Below are positions 1 through 8,693 of a stretch of DNA of 64,000 nt, one piece after another (the first letter of the stretch is position 1; every line of letters starts with the position of its first letter). The notes beneath the pieces are model-generated. The model worked only from the letters and a program-made list of their open reading frames with translations, was not told the origin of the DNA and did no database searches. Location of the stretch: positions 1-64,000 of the forward strand of contig CAZIAK010000025.1 in the NCBI GenBank assembly GCA_964537035.1, written 5' to 3'. Origin of the DNA: CAZIAK01 sp964537035 (lineage in GTDB: Bacteria; Planctomycetota; B15-G4). The translations under genes and the position numbers were made by a program.

Positions 1-1
1 G

Positions 2-70
2 AGTGAGGCCCTGGCCGCCCTGAGCCGAGCCGTGGCCGCCGAGCTGGGTCAGGGCGGCCACGGCATGTGA
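2..70 (+). CDS. 3' end of an unidentified CDS
   Basis: An open frame enters from the left edge and stops at TGA (68-70). It gives about 22 residues ending LGQGGHGM, with an Ala/Leu-rich amphipathic helix (SEALAALSRAVAAEL) just before. The composition fits a real high-GC coding tail, but it is too short to assign a family. A similar tail occurs in periplasmic transport lipoproteins, which is only a guess. Confidence 0.4.
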   Translation, partial: SEALAALSRAVAAELGQGGHGM

Positions 71-438
71 CGTCAGGAGCCTGCGCTTCAGATCGCGGTC
101 TTCACGAGGGACGACCTCGCCGGTGGAGGGAGAGGGGACTGAGGCTCTCCGGAGGGGCGTTGCGGCGGTCGTGAGGCCACACCCGGGGCCTTCGAGCTTC
201 ATGCCCAATCCATCGGTTGCTCGTCTTCGGTGATTCAGCGCCAGCAATAGCAGCCCCGATCGCCTTGCCGGCCGCCGCATCCAAGAGTGACAGGGTCAGT
301 CCGACAGCGTTGTCGGTCGCTTGACGACATCCAGAGCCCGCTGCCAAGCCGGCTCAAGGCAGATCAGCTGTCAGGCCGAGAGGGGTTACAGAACTATTGT
401 TTCACGCAGGCCCTTCACGCCAGAGAGGCTCTCGCCTC
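71..438. other. Intergenic region upstream of the hybrid kinase
   Basis: About 370 bases with no convincing gene. A minus-strand open frame of about 80 codons (102-347) has no recognisable domain and is Arg/Pro-rich towards its end, as expected of a chance frame. An AT-richer patch near 385-402 (TTACAGAACTATTGTTTC) could hold the promoter of the kinase gene, but I cannot name a sigma class. Confidence 0.4.
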
Positions 439-2682
439 ATGAGCACCACCCAGACACAGCGGTCCAACGTGAGCGTTCTGCGAGCCTGCCTGACGATCCT
501 GCTGGCGGTGTTCGTCGTGGAGATGGCGCTGATGCTGTTGCTTGAGGAGCAGCTCAAGCAGCTGTCCTCCGTCACAGCCGCCCTCGTGGACGCCGCGCTG
601 CTCAGCACGTTCACGTTGCCCGTGGTCTGGTGCGTCCTGATCCGGCCGCTGCGTGCCTCCGAGGTGCGCACCGCGACGTTTGCAGAGAGCCTGCTGGCCT
701 CTACCGCGGACGCGGTCATCACGATGGACAGCGACCGCGTGATCCAGTCAGGGAACGACGCCGCGGAGGTGCTCTTCGGCTGGACGGAGGATGAACTCGT
801 CGGACGCAACGTCAACGTGCTGGTGCCCGAGCCACACGCGGGCGAGCACGACGGCTACGTGGAGCGCTTCCTCACCACGGGTGAGGCGCAGGTCCTCGGA
901 CGTCCCCTCGGGGAACGTCCGCGGCTGCGGGGTGTCCGCAAGGACGGCAGCAGCTTCGTGCTCGACCTCATGGTGCGGGAGATGGGCGTCGACGGAGGAA
1001 AAACAGGCTTCGTCGGCGTGATCCAGGACCTGACGGCGCTCGATGAAGCACGCCAGCAGGCCGAGGCCGCCAATACCGCCAAGAGCGAGTTCCTGGCCAA
1101 CATGAGCCACGAGATCCGCACACCGATGAACGGCGTGCTGGGCTTCGTGGACCTGCTGTTGGGCACCGAGCTCTCGCCCAAGCAGCTCGACTACGTCAGG
1201 ACCGTGCACATGTCGGGCGAGCTGCTCTTGACGATCCTCAACGACATCCTCGACTTCTCCAAGATCGAGGCCGGCCAGCTCGAACTGGAGACCCTCGACT
1301 TCGACGTGGTCCAGCTGGTGGAGAGCGTCGGCGACATGTTCGCGGCCCGCGCACACGAGCGCCACGTCGAGCTGATCTGTCGGCCACCTCTCTCCGGCCC
1401 CCGCTACCTGAGCGGGGACGCCACCCGGCTGACGCAGATCCTGTCGAACCTCGTCAGTAACGCCATCAAGTTCACCAACGAGGGCGAGATCTGCGTGATC
1501 GTGAGTACCGGAACCGTGACCAAGGAAGTCTGCCCCGTGCGAATCCAGGTCGAAGACACGGGCATCGGCATCTCCGAGGAGGGCATGGGCCGGTTGTTCG
1601 AGGACTTCAGCCAGGTGGACGGATCGACGGCGCGCAGGTTTGGTGGCACAGGACTGGGGCTGGCCATCTCGCGCAGGTTGACCGAGCTGATGGGTGGCGC
1701 GATCTCCGTCAGCAGCACCGAGGGTGAGGGCACGTGCTTCACGGTCGACTTGCAGCTGGCGGTTGCCGCCGAGATCCCGGACGACGTGAGCGTCGCGCTG
1801 CCGCCATCGTTCATGGGCATGCGCGTCCTGGCCGTCGATGACAACGAGGCGAACCTCAAGCTGCTCGACGAGTTGCTCAGCGGTCAAGGCTGTGAGGTCA
1901 GCTGTGTGGACAGTGCCCCCAAGGCACTCAAACAGCTGCGCAGGGCCGAGGACAGCGACCGCCCCTATCGCCTGATCCTCTCCGACATGATGATGCCGTT
2001 GACCGACGGCATCGCGTTCGCCCGAGCGGTCAGGGCCCGCTGCTCACTCGACGACGTCAAGTTTCTGTTGATCTCGTCGATCTTGATTGACGAGGCGATG
2101 CTGACGCCAGACCTCAGGATCGACGAGACGCTGAACAAGCCGGTCAAGACCTCGACGCTGTTCCCGGCCATGATCAGGGCCATGGCGTCCGAGCCGGGCG
2201 CAGAGCCTTCCGGCGACCTGGGCTCGGCAGCCGAACCGGCTCAATCCGGTCTCGGGGGATTGCGTGTGCTGTTGGCCGAGGACAACCCGGTCAATGCCCG
2301 GCTCGCGGAGACCTTGCTCAGCAAGGCTGGCTTGCAGGTGCAGACGGCAGGCGACGGCGTGGCCGCCATCGAGGCGTGGCAAGGATCGCAGTTCGACCTG
2401 ATCCTGATGGACGTGCAGATGCCCGAGATGGACGGCCTCGTGGCCACTGCAAAGATCCGTGAACGGGAGGGCGACGGCGCCCACATCCCGATCATCGCCA
2501 TGACCGCCAGCGCCTTGATGGACGACAAGCAGCGCTGCCTGGACGCCGGCATGGACGATCATGTCGCCAAGCCGGTCCGGCCGAACGAACTGTTCGCGAC
2601 GCTCGCTCATTGGGCGGGTGCGGCTGCCGCGGGCGAGGCCCAAAGCGAGCCCGCGACGGCTGGGAACCGGCCTAATCACTGA
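439..2682 (+). CDS. Hybrid sensor histidine kinase with two receiver domains
   Basis: An inner-membrane signalling kinase of about 747 residues. In order it shows two N-terminal membrane helices (about 13-35 and 49-69) with almost no periplasmic loop, a PAS domain (about 80-200), and a HisKA helix with phospho-acceptor His224 in ANMSHEIRTPMNG. An ATPase domain follows with an N box (SNLVSNAIKF), VEDTGIGI and FGGTGLGLAI. Two receiver domains have phospho-acceptors Asp516 (LSDMMMP) and Asp658 (LMDVQMP). The short periplasmic part suggests cytoplasmic sensing through PAS. There is no HPt domain and no partner regulator nearby, so output probably goes to an HPt protein encoded elsewhere. The ATG at 439 is preferred over an upstream in-frame start at 397 because it leads directly into the membrane segment. 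The signal sensed is unknown. Confidence 0.93.
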   Translation: MSTTQTQRSNVSVLRACLTILLAVFVVEMALMLLLEEQLKQLSSVTAALVDAALLSTFTLPVVWCVLIRPLRASEVRTATFAESLLASTADAVITMDSDRVIQSGNDAAEVLFGWTEDELVGRNVNVLVPEPHAGEHDGYVERFLTTGEAQVLGRPLGERPRLRGVRKDGSSFVLDLMVREMGVDGGKTGFVGVIQDLTALDEARQQAEAANTAKSEFLANMSHEIRTPMNGVLGFVDLLLGTELSPKQLDYVRTVHMSGELLLTILNDILDFSKIEAGQLELETLDFDVVQLVESVGDMFAARAHERHVELICRPPLSGPRYLSGDATRLTQILSNLVSNAIKFTNEGEICVIVSTGTVTKEVCPVRIQVEDTGIGISEEGMGRLFEDFSQVDGSTARRFGGTGLGLAISRRLTELMGGAISVSSTEGEGTCFTVDLQLAVAAEIPDDVSVALPPSFMGMRVLAVDDNEANLKLLDELLSGQGCEVSCVDSAPKALKQLRRAEDSDRPYRLILSDMMMPLTDGIAFARAVRARCSLDDVKFLLISSILIDEAMLTPDLRIDETLNKPVKTSTLFPAMIRAMASEPGAEPSGDLGSAAEPAQSGLGGLRVLLAEDNPVNARLAETLLSKAGLQVQTAGDGVAAIEAWQGSQFDLILMDVQMPEMDGLVATAKIREREGDGAHIPIIAMTASALMDDKQRCLDAGMDDHVAKPVRPNELFATLAHWAGAAAAGEAQSEPATAGNRPNH

Positions 2683-2835
2683 CCGCCGTAGGCAGGCCCA
2701 CACCCGACCGGGCCAGTGAGGGATGCCCGCGCCCACAACCCGAGACCGAGGCCTGTGCTGGGCGGTCCTCGCGCAGCAGATTGTCCTGCTTGTCGAGGTT
2801 CGTCTGCCGCCGTGGGCGCCGGGAGCTGGGTACAG

Positions 2836-5163
2836 TTACGGCACGACGCCTACCACCGCGTTGCTCGCTGCCCAGCCCGCAGGCGCCGCGGGATCAGCGA
2901 TCCACCACTGGGCGTACAGACTGAAGCCGTTGGGGATGCCGCCGGGCCAGGTGGACGACACGAGCACGTCCCCCGTTGAGCCAGTGGGTACGCCGGTCAG
3001 CACCACCAAGGGCGTGGGCACCAGCGTGCCACCCTTGAACGGCGCTCCGATCGCCACGTTACCGAGCACGAGTCCGGCTACGCTGCCAGGCCGGGCGTCG
3101 CGCAGTTGCAGAGCGACCTCCGTGTCGGCGCCGAGCGAGCCTGACCCGAGCAGCCAGGGGTCTCCGTCCGTTCCCGCCAGGCTCTGCCCGAGGTCGCTCC
3201 ACACACCGGTGTGCAGCACGGCTGCGCCCTCGCTGATGGCGCTGACCCACAGGTCGCCCTGGCCGTCGAAAGCGAGACGGTCGAGTTGCCAGTGCGGGAT
3301 CGGCGCGACGCCGTACAGGTGCGTTGTCCAGGCGGTCGGATCCGACGGGTCACCGTCGATGACCGCCACGCCGCTGGGAACCGAGGCCCCGCCGCCCCGG
3401 GCCGCCACACCGATCAACCCGTCCGAGCGCACGTCGAGGCCGGTGACCAGGTTCGCGTGCAGCGGCGAGTTGGACGTGTCGAACAGAGTGAACGTGGTGC
3501 CGTCCCAGCGCACCAGGCCCTGGACCGTGCCGAACCAGAACACGTCGTCAGGGCCGATGGCCATCTCATTGATGCCACCCAGGTCGAAGAAGTAGTTGGG
3601 ATCGGGCAGCACGATCTGCGACCAGGCCGTGCCGTCCCAATGGTGGAGGTCGAACCAGGCGCAGAGCCAGACGTCGCCCTGGCTGTCCGAAGTCATGCGC
3701 GGCAGACCGAGCACGGCGTAGGCCTGGATCGGCTCCTTGATCCACAGGGAGGCCTGGCTGTCGAAGCGATAGACCGTCCCGTTCTCGGTGGACGCGAAGA
3801 CGTTGCCTGCTGCGTCCTCGGCGAAGAACGGGAACATCGTCACGCCCATGCCCGGGTTGTTCTGCCAGTTCCAGAAGCCGGTGAAGGTGCCGGTGGGCTC
3901 ATCCCAGCGTGCGATGCCGTTGCCGCCGAACCAGAAGGCACCGGACGAGTCCTGGAAGACGCCAGCCATGGGTTCGTTGCCGGCGAACGGGTAAGGCTCG
4001 CTGCCCACGTTGTGATTGCCCCAGTTGCGCCAGCGCCGACCGTCGAAACGCGACAGCCCCGACTCACTGGTGGCGACCCAGAAGTTGCCGGAAGGGTCCG
4101 TGTCGAAGTAGTCGACGAAGTACCAGGGCATGCCCGTGTTGTAGCTGTTGAAGTCCTTTACCCAGGTGCCGTCGCCGAGGAAGTGCCCCACCGCACCGAT
4201 GGTGCCCACCCAGACGTCCGTGCCTGCGGGGTCGGGAGCGATCTCGAAGACCTGGCTGAGGCCCGTGAGATAGGTCTGCATCGTCTGGCCGCCGTCCTCT
4301 GTACGCATGACCGTGCCGAACCAGTTGCCGGCGTAGATCGTTCCCGTGTCCGGGTCACTGGCCAGCACCGTGGGGCTGGCCAGCGGGTAGGTCGTGAACC
4401 CGGGCTCGTCGTAGCGATAGAAGGCGGCGGCACCGCCGACGCCATTGGCCATCAGCCACAGCTTGCCGAACTGATCCTCGGCCATGCCGGCGAAGCGGGT
4501 CACGCCATCGCCCTTCAGACTCCATTCCACGCCATCCCAGACGGACACGCCGTTGAGCGTGTTGTTGGCCACCCAGACGCGACCGTCGCTGGTCACGAAG
4601 ACGTTCGACAGGTCGGTCCAGGGAGCGGCCCAGGGCAACTCGTCGGGTACTGCATGGCGCGTCCAGCTCGACACACCGTCGAAGTCGTAGATGGCGTCGC
4701 CGCCCAGGTTGAAGTCCGAGTTGTTGACCCAGACGTGTCCGTTCGGGGCCACCGAGATGTTGGGCACCTTGTCGAAGGCGAGCGGCGAGTTGCTGCTGTC
4801 GAAGACGGTGAAGGTCGTGCCGTCGAAGCGCACCAGGCCGCCGTTGGTGGCAATCCAGGCGATGCCGTCGGGCGTCCACTCAACCTCGTTGATGTATGGC
4901 GAAGGAAGGGCGGTCTCCCAGTTCGACCAGACGCTGAAGGTGTCGTTGGGAGCGTCGTAGACGGCGATGCCCGCCTCTCCCCAGAAGGGCCAGCGAGCGA
5001 TGACCCAGAGGTCGCCGTCCGGAGACCAGTGCACGCCGCGGATCTCCTCGCCGGGCACGCCCGAGTTGCTGGGTTTGGCGACCGACCACTGCTGCGCGGT
5101 CGCACTGAAGGACACAACTGCTCCGAAGACCAGGGCGACGACGGCTTTTTCGAGGGACTTCAT
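2836..5163 (-). CDS. Secreted two-component-regulator-type beta-propeller protein
   Basis: About 775 residues with a signal peptide (hydrophobic 7-20, Ala-x-Ala before QQ). The body repeats short units of the type W-x-PDG-x-x-W-(I/V)-A-T and GLVRFDGTTFTVFD, characteristic of the ligand-sensing propeller seen in hybrid regulators. Here it is free-standing and exported, with no kinase or DNA-binding part. The last ~90 residues (LVVLTGVPTGSTGDVL...IPNGFSLYAQWWI) form a separate beta-rich module that recurs in other exported proteins of this window. The start at 5163 has a GGGAG Shine-Dalgarno; an upstream in-frame ATG at 5214 would bury the signal peptide. The function is unknown; binding of a polymer or assembly at the cell surface is possible. 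Confidence 0.82.
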   Translation of the reverse strand: MKSLEKAVVALVFGAVVSFSATAQQWSVAKPSNSGVPGEEIRGVHWSPDGDLWVIARWPFWGEAGIAVYDAPNDTFSVWSNWETALPSPYINEVEWTPDGIAWIATNGGLVRFDGTTFTVFDSSNSPLAFDKVPNISVAPNGHVWVNNSDFNLGGDAIYDFDGVSSWTRHAVPDELPWAAPWTDLSNVFVTSDGRVWVANNTLNGVSVWDGVEWSLKGDGVTRFAGMAEDQFGKLWLMANGVGGAAAFYRYDEPGFTTYPLASPTVLASDPDTGTIYAGNWFGTVMRTEDGGQTMQTYLTGLSQVFEIAPDPAGTDVWVGTIGAVGHFLGDGTWVKDFNSYNTGMPWYFVDYFDTDPSGNFWVATSESGLSRFDGRRWRNWGNHNVGSEPYPFAGNEPMAGVFQDSSGAFWFGGNGIARWDEPTGTFTGFWNWQNNPGMGVTMFPFFAEDAAGNVFASTENGTVYRFDSQASLWIKEPIQAYAVLGLPRMTSDSQGDVWLCAWFDLHHWDGTAWSQIVLPDPNYFFDLGGINEMAIGPDDVFWFGTVQGLVRWDGTTFTLFDTSNSPLHANLVTGLDVRSDGLIGVAARGGGASVPSGVAVIDGDPSDPTAWTTHLYGVAPIPHWQLDRLAFDGQGDLWVSAISEGAAVLHTGVWSDLGQSLAGTDGDPWLLGSGSLGADTEVALQLRDARPGSVAGLVLGNVAIGAPFKGGTLVPTPLVVLTGVPTGSTGDVLVSSTWPGGIPNGFSLYAQWWIADPAAPAGWAASNAVVGVVP

Positions 5164-5556
5164 GGGGACGGTCTCCCGGCGTGGGGCGATTTGATTCGTG
5201 TCTGTGGCGCGCACAGTAGCGGTGGCGTGGCTGGGGTGGCCTTGCGGCGATCTGACCTGCTTGGCTTCAAGATCTCAGCTTCTCCCGATTCAATACCGTA
5301 AGGGTGCCCCACCTTGGCGTCGAGCAGCCAGCTCCAGTGCCAGCGCCCCCGGGGACGATTGAGGGGATGGAGTGCCCACCTCCTCACCAGGGGGGAAGGG
5401 CGCTGGCACTGATCCGTACGCAAAACCCATGCCAGCACTCAGCAGCCCGATCGCTCGTCGAGTTGCGCTGCATCGAACCGCACCGGTGTCCAGCCCTGCG
5501 ACAATCTGTCCAGCAAATGGACGGGGCAGCACTGAAAGGTGGACCCAAGGCGGCTA
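5164..5556. other. Intergenic region between two minus-strand genes
   Basis: About 390 bases between the M1 peptidase stop and the propeller start. Apart from the inverted repeat at 5335-5411 I see no gene. The promoter of the propeller gene should lie near 5164-5290 on the minus strand; the AT-richer stretch 5262-5300 is the likeliest site, but no clear boxes are visible. Confidence 0.4.
5335..5411. repeat. 14-bp perfect inverted repeat, 49-nt spacer
   Basis: Arm 5335-5348 (CAGTGCCAGCGCCC) is an exact reverse complement of 5398-5411, with 49 nt between. It lies about 150 nt downstream of the stop of the M1 peptidase gene and about 170 nt upstream of the propeller gene start, both on the minus strand. 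It could be a long-loop terminator or a remnant of a small mobile element. No T-run follows. Confidence 0.55.
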
Positions 5557-7992
5557 TTACCTTCCGTCAGATCCAGCGCCGCTCTCGCTTTCGGACTCGG
5601 CGGCCTCTTCAGCCTGCCGCTCGTCCTCTGCCTGCTGCACCTGCATGGGGTTCTTCGAGCGGCTGCGCTCCGAGAGCCGGATGAGCGACGACTCGATCGT
5701 CCGTGGCCAGCGGTTGTTGCTGGTGTCCGCGTCGGCCAGCTCGTGGTGGGGGTCGAGGGTCAGGGCGGTGAGGGTCTTGTCGGTGATGAACAGCTTGCTC
5801 GTGGCGCTCGGATCGCGGCGCCAGATCTCTGCGGGGATGTGCAGCTCTTCGCTGCTGCCGTCGTCGAAGTCGAGTTGCAGCGCGGCGGGCATGACCAGGC
5901 CGCCCCGGTTGCTCAGGTCGATCACGTAGAAGTGCAGGGGGTTGTCCAGCAGCTCTCGCTGGTCGTCGTCGAGCTCTTCCAGGAGGTCTTCGTACTTGCG
6001 CAGATCGGCGGCGGTCACGTCCAGATCGTCGAACCCGTTGTAGAAGTCGAGCAGCTCGGGAAAGCGCTGGCTGCGCTTGGGCAGGGAGGCGTTGCGCTCG
6101 GCGCTGAGGGTGACCGGAGCGTTGTCCCGCTCTTGTCTCTCGGCCTCGTTCACCCGGTTCGGGTCCCGGCTGTCGATGGTGAACAGACGCACGTTGTCCA
6201 GGGCCAGGTCGACGTGATCGGTGCTGTAGAACCAGCCCCTCCAGAACCAGTCGAGGTCGACAGACGAGGCGTCTTCGAGAGTGCGAAAGAGGTCGGCGGG
6301 TTCGGGGCGCTTGAAGCGCCAACGCTCCGCGTAGGTACGAAAGGCGAAGTCGAACAGCTCCCGGCCCATGACCGTCTCACGGAGGATGTTCAGGGCCGTG
6401 GCGGGCTTGGCGTAGGCGTTGCTCCCGAACTGCAGCAGCGAGTCAGAGTTGGTCATGATCGGGACCTGCCGGGATGAGGTCATGTAGTCCACGATGTTGT
6501 CCGGGTCGCCGCGGCGGCTGGGGTACTCGTCCTCCCATTCCTGCTCGGTGAGGTACTGCAGAAAGGTGTTCAGCCCCTCATCCATCCAGGTCCACTGGCG
6601 TTCGTCGCTGTTGACGATCATGGGGAACCAGTTGTGACCCACCTCGTGGATGATCACCGAGATCAGGCCGTACTTGGTGCGCTCGCTATAGGTGCCGTCG
6701 TCCTCTGGGCGCGGCCCGTTGAAGCAGATCATGGGGTACTCCATGCCGCCGACCGGGCCGTTGACCGAGATGGCGGTGGGGTACGGATAGGGGAACGCGA
6801 ACTTGCCGTAGACGTCGACCGTGTGGGCGATGGCGTGGGTGGAGTAGCGGCTCCACAGGGGCTCGCCTTCCTTCGGGTAGTACGACATGCACATCACCGT
6901 GCGCTCGTCGACCTGCCTGCCTGCGGCGTCCCAGATGAACTTGGCCGAGCTGGCGAAGGCCACGTCGCGCACGTTGTCGGCGACGAACACCCAGGTCTTG
7001 GTGCCCTCGGGCGTGGTCGACTCGTTGGCCAGGGCTTCGTCCGGAGTGATCACGAAGGCGGGGGCCTCTGAAGAGGCTGCGGCCTGCAGTCGTTCGCGCT
7101 GCTGTTCGGTCAGCACCTGCTCAGGGTTCTTGAGCACGCCGCTGGCCGCCACCACGTGGTTGTCCGGCACGGTGATGCGCAGCAGGTAGTCGCCGAACTC
7201 GAGGGTGAACTCGCCCCGGCCCAGGAAGGGCTTGTTCTGCCAGCCGTTCACGTCGGTGTAGGCCGCCAGGCGGGGGAACCAGTGGGCGATCTCGTAGATG
7301 CAGTTGCCGTCGTCTTCGAAGAACTCATAGCCCGTGCGCCCGCCGATCAGATCGTGATCGTTGATGGCGTGGTTCCATTCGATCTGCAGCACGGCCTGTT
7401 CGCCGGGGCCCACGGGCTCGGTCAGGTCGACGCGCATCATGGTGTCGACCACCGTGTGCTGCAGGTCTTCGCCGAGACCGTTGCCCACGGAGGTGATCTC
7501 CATGGAGCCGTCGAAACTGTTCTTGGCCAGCAAGCCAGACATGCTGTCGTAGCTCGTGGAGGACAGCCCGGGCGCGGTGGAGCTGGCCGCCGAGTGGGAG
7601 ATCGGCGAGAAGATGTTGGGGTCGAGCTGCACCCACAGATACGTGAGCGTGTCCGGGGAGTTGTTGTGATAGAGGATCGTCTCGCGGCCGGTGAGGTGCC
7701 GCTGCTCGTCGTCGAGGGTCACGTCGATGACGTAGTCGACCTTCTGCTGCCAGTACTCGTGGCCCGGTGCGCCGGACGCGGTGCGGTAGACGTTCGGCGT
7801 GGGCAGCAACTCGTCCAGCTGCTCGAAGGGCTGACCCAAGATCAGATCGCCCGCAGCGAAGGCGCCGCCGAGAAAGACCAGGGCCAAGGCGCTGACGTAG
7901 GCCGCAGAGCGCCAGTGAGCCGAGCGCGTCCTGGTGTTGGGGGTTGTGGGCACGTGCGCGTGGGCGGCAAGGATGTTGTGGCGGTCAGACAT
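5557..7992 (-). CDS. M1 family zinc metallopeptidase (aminopeptidase N-like)
   Basis: About 811 residues. The zinc motif HEVGH (His449, Glu450, His453) is followed by exactly 18 residues and then Glu472 (WMDE), the HExxH-18-E signature of M1. Upstream, GPVGGMEYPMICF corresponds to the family's GAMEN substrate-anchoring strand, here G-GMEY. An N-terminal membrane helix (about 33-49) follows a short Arg-rich cytoplasmic stretch, so it is probably anchored in the membrane with the catalytic part outside. The long C-terminal Glu/Ser/Gln-rich tail is low complexity. The ATG at 7992 is chosen because GGAGAG lies upstream; ATG 8004 is also in frame. It probably removes N-terminal residues from peptides in nutrient recycling. 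Confidence 0.93.
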   Translation of the reverse strand: MSDRHNILAAHAHVPTTPNTRTRSAHWRSAAYVSALALVFLGGAFAAGDLILGQPFEQLDELLPTPNVYRTASGAPGHEYWQQKVDYVIDVTLDDEQRHLTGRETILYHNNSPDTLTYLWVQLDPNIFSPISHSAASSTAPGLSSTSYDSMSGLLAKNSFDGSMEITSVGNGLGEDLQHTVVDTMMRVDLTEPVGPGEQAVLQIEWNHAINDHDLIGGRTGYEFFEDDGNCIYEIAHWFPRLAAYTDVNGWQNKPFLGRGEFTLEFGDYLLRITVPDNHVVAASGVLKNPEQVLTEQQRERLQAAASSEAPAFVITPDEALANESTTPEGTKTWVFVADNVRDVAFASSAKFIWDAAGRQVDERTVMCMSYYPKEGEPLWSRYSTHAIAHTVDVYGKFAFPYPYPTAISVNGPVGGMEYPMICFNGPRPEDDGTYSERTKYGLISVIIHEVGHNWFPMIVNSDERQWTWMDEGLNTFLQYLTEQEWEDEYPSRRGDPDNIVDYMTSSRQVPIMTNSDSLLQFGSNAYAKPATALNILRETVMGRELFDFAFRTYAERWRFKRPEPADLFRTLEDASSVDLDWFWRGWFYSTDHVDLALDNVRLFTIDSRDPNRVNEAERQERDNAPVTLSAERNASLPKRSQRFPELLDFYNGFDDLDVTAADLRKYEDLLEELDDDQRELLDNPLHFYVIDLSNRGGLVMPAALQLDFDDGSSEELHIPAEIWRRDPSATSKLFITDKTLTALTLDPHHELADADTSNNRWPRTIESSLIRLSERSRSKNPMQVQQAEDERQAEEAAESESESGAGSDGR

Positions 7993-8240
7993 GGTTCTCT
8001 CCATCGCGCGTGCAACCCGGCCTCTGCACCTGCGCCATGCGCCCCTGGGCGGCTGGTGGGCGGCGGCCGGTGTGACAGGGCGCAGAGGATAGCAGTGCTC
8101 CCCCTGGTGATTGACGGCGATCGCCTGCCGATCACAGGCCGACAACATCCCCTGGAGGCGATGCCCGTTGAGCTGACTTCAGAATCGCCTGTCCGCTGGC
8201 AGAGAGTTCTGGCGCATGAGCTTGACGGAATCTCTCCGTT

Positions 8241-8258
8241 GTTCTATTTCTATAGAAC
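8241..8258. promoter_or_regulatory. Palindromic candidate operator of the BlaI-like repressor
   Basis: GTTCTAT-TTCT-ATAGAAC is a perfect 7-bp inverted repeat with a 4-nt spacer. It sits 21 nt upstream of the blaI start, directly before the AAGGAG ribosome site, in the only AT-rich part of the 287-base gap between the divergent M1 and blaI genes. BlaI/MecI/CopY repressors are winged-helix dimers that bind such palindromes and often repress their own operon. The half-site differs from the classical TACA/TGTA form, so this is inference. Confidence 0.6.
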
Positions 8259-8279
8259 TCGAACAAGGAGCGCTGCAGC

Positions 8280-8693
8280 ATGGCCCGACCGGCGAACGAC
8301 CAACCCACCGATGGCGAACTGGAGATCTTGCAGTTGCTCTGGGAGCAGGGGCCGTCGCCGCTGGGTGCGATCTGCGAGGGTCTGCGCCGCCGCCGCCCGG
8401 TGGCCACGACCACTGTCTCCACCATGCTGAAGCTGATGGATGGCAAGGGCCTGGTGAAACGCAGCAAGGCCACCCGGGGCGCGCTCTGGTCTGCCCGTCG
8501 CACCCAGCGCGTGACCTCCCGAGGCTTGCTGCGCCGCTTTCTCGACAGGGCCTTCGGCGGATCGCCGAGCCAGCTGGTGACGCACCTGCTGGAGGACGGG
8601 CAGCTCGACGAACAGGAGCGCCGAGCGATTCTGCGCCTGCTCGCCGACCATGAACAGGACGACGACGAGCGCTCCGACGGGAGGCGTCGCTGA
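8280..8693 (+). CDS. BlaI/MecI family transcriptional repressor
   Basis: 137 residues, typical family length. The winged helix runs from PTDGELEILQLLWEQGP through the recognition part TTTVSTMLKLMDGKGLVKR to the wing (WSARRTQ). The C-terminal helices (SPSQLVTHLLEDGQLDEQE) form the dimer interface. The start is set by AAGGAG at 8265-8270. The stop overlaps the start of the downstream M56 sensor protease (TGATG), so the pair is translationally coupled. In known systems the sensor protease cleaves the repressor on a cell-wall signal. No beta-lactamase is adjacent, so the regulon is unknown; the palindrome at 8241-8258 suggests autoregulation. Confidence 0.93.
   Translation: MARPANDQPTDGELEILQLLWEQGPSPLGAICEGLRRRRPVATTTVSTMLKLMDGKGLVKRSKATRGALWSARRTQRVTSRGLLRRFLDRAFGGSPSQLVTHLLEDGQLDEQERRAILRLLADHEQDDDERSDGRRR

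Noticed and set aside
102..347. An 81-codon minus-strand frame in the left intergenic region
   Set aside because: No family, poor coding character at its end and no ribosome site that stands out.
3211..5301. A 696-codon plus-strand frame opposite the propeller gene
   Set aside because: Low-complexity Val/Arg/Gly product; the minus strand has a signal peptide and propeller repeats.
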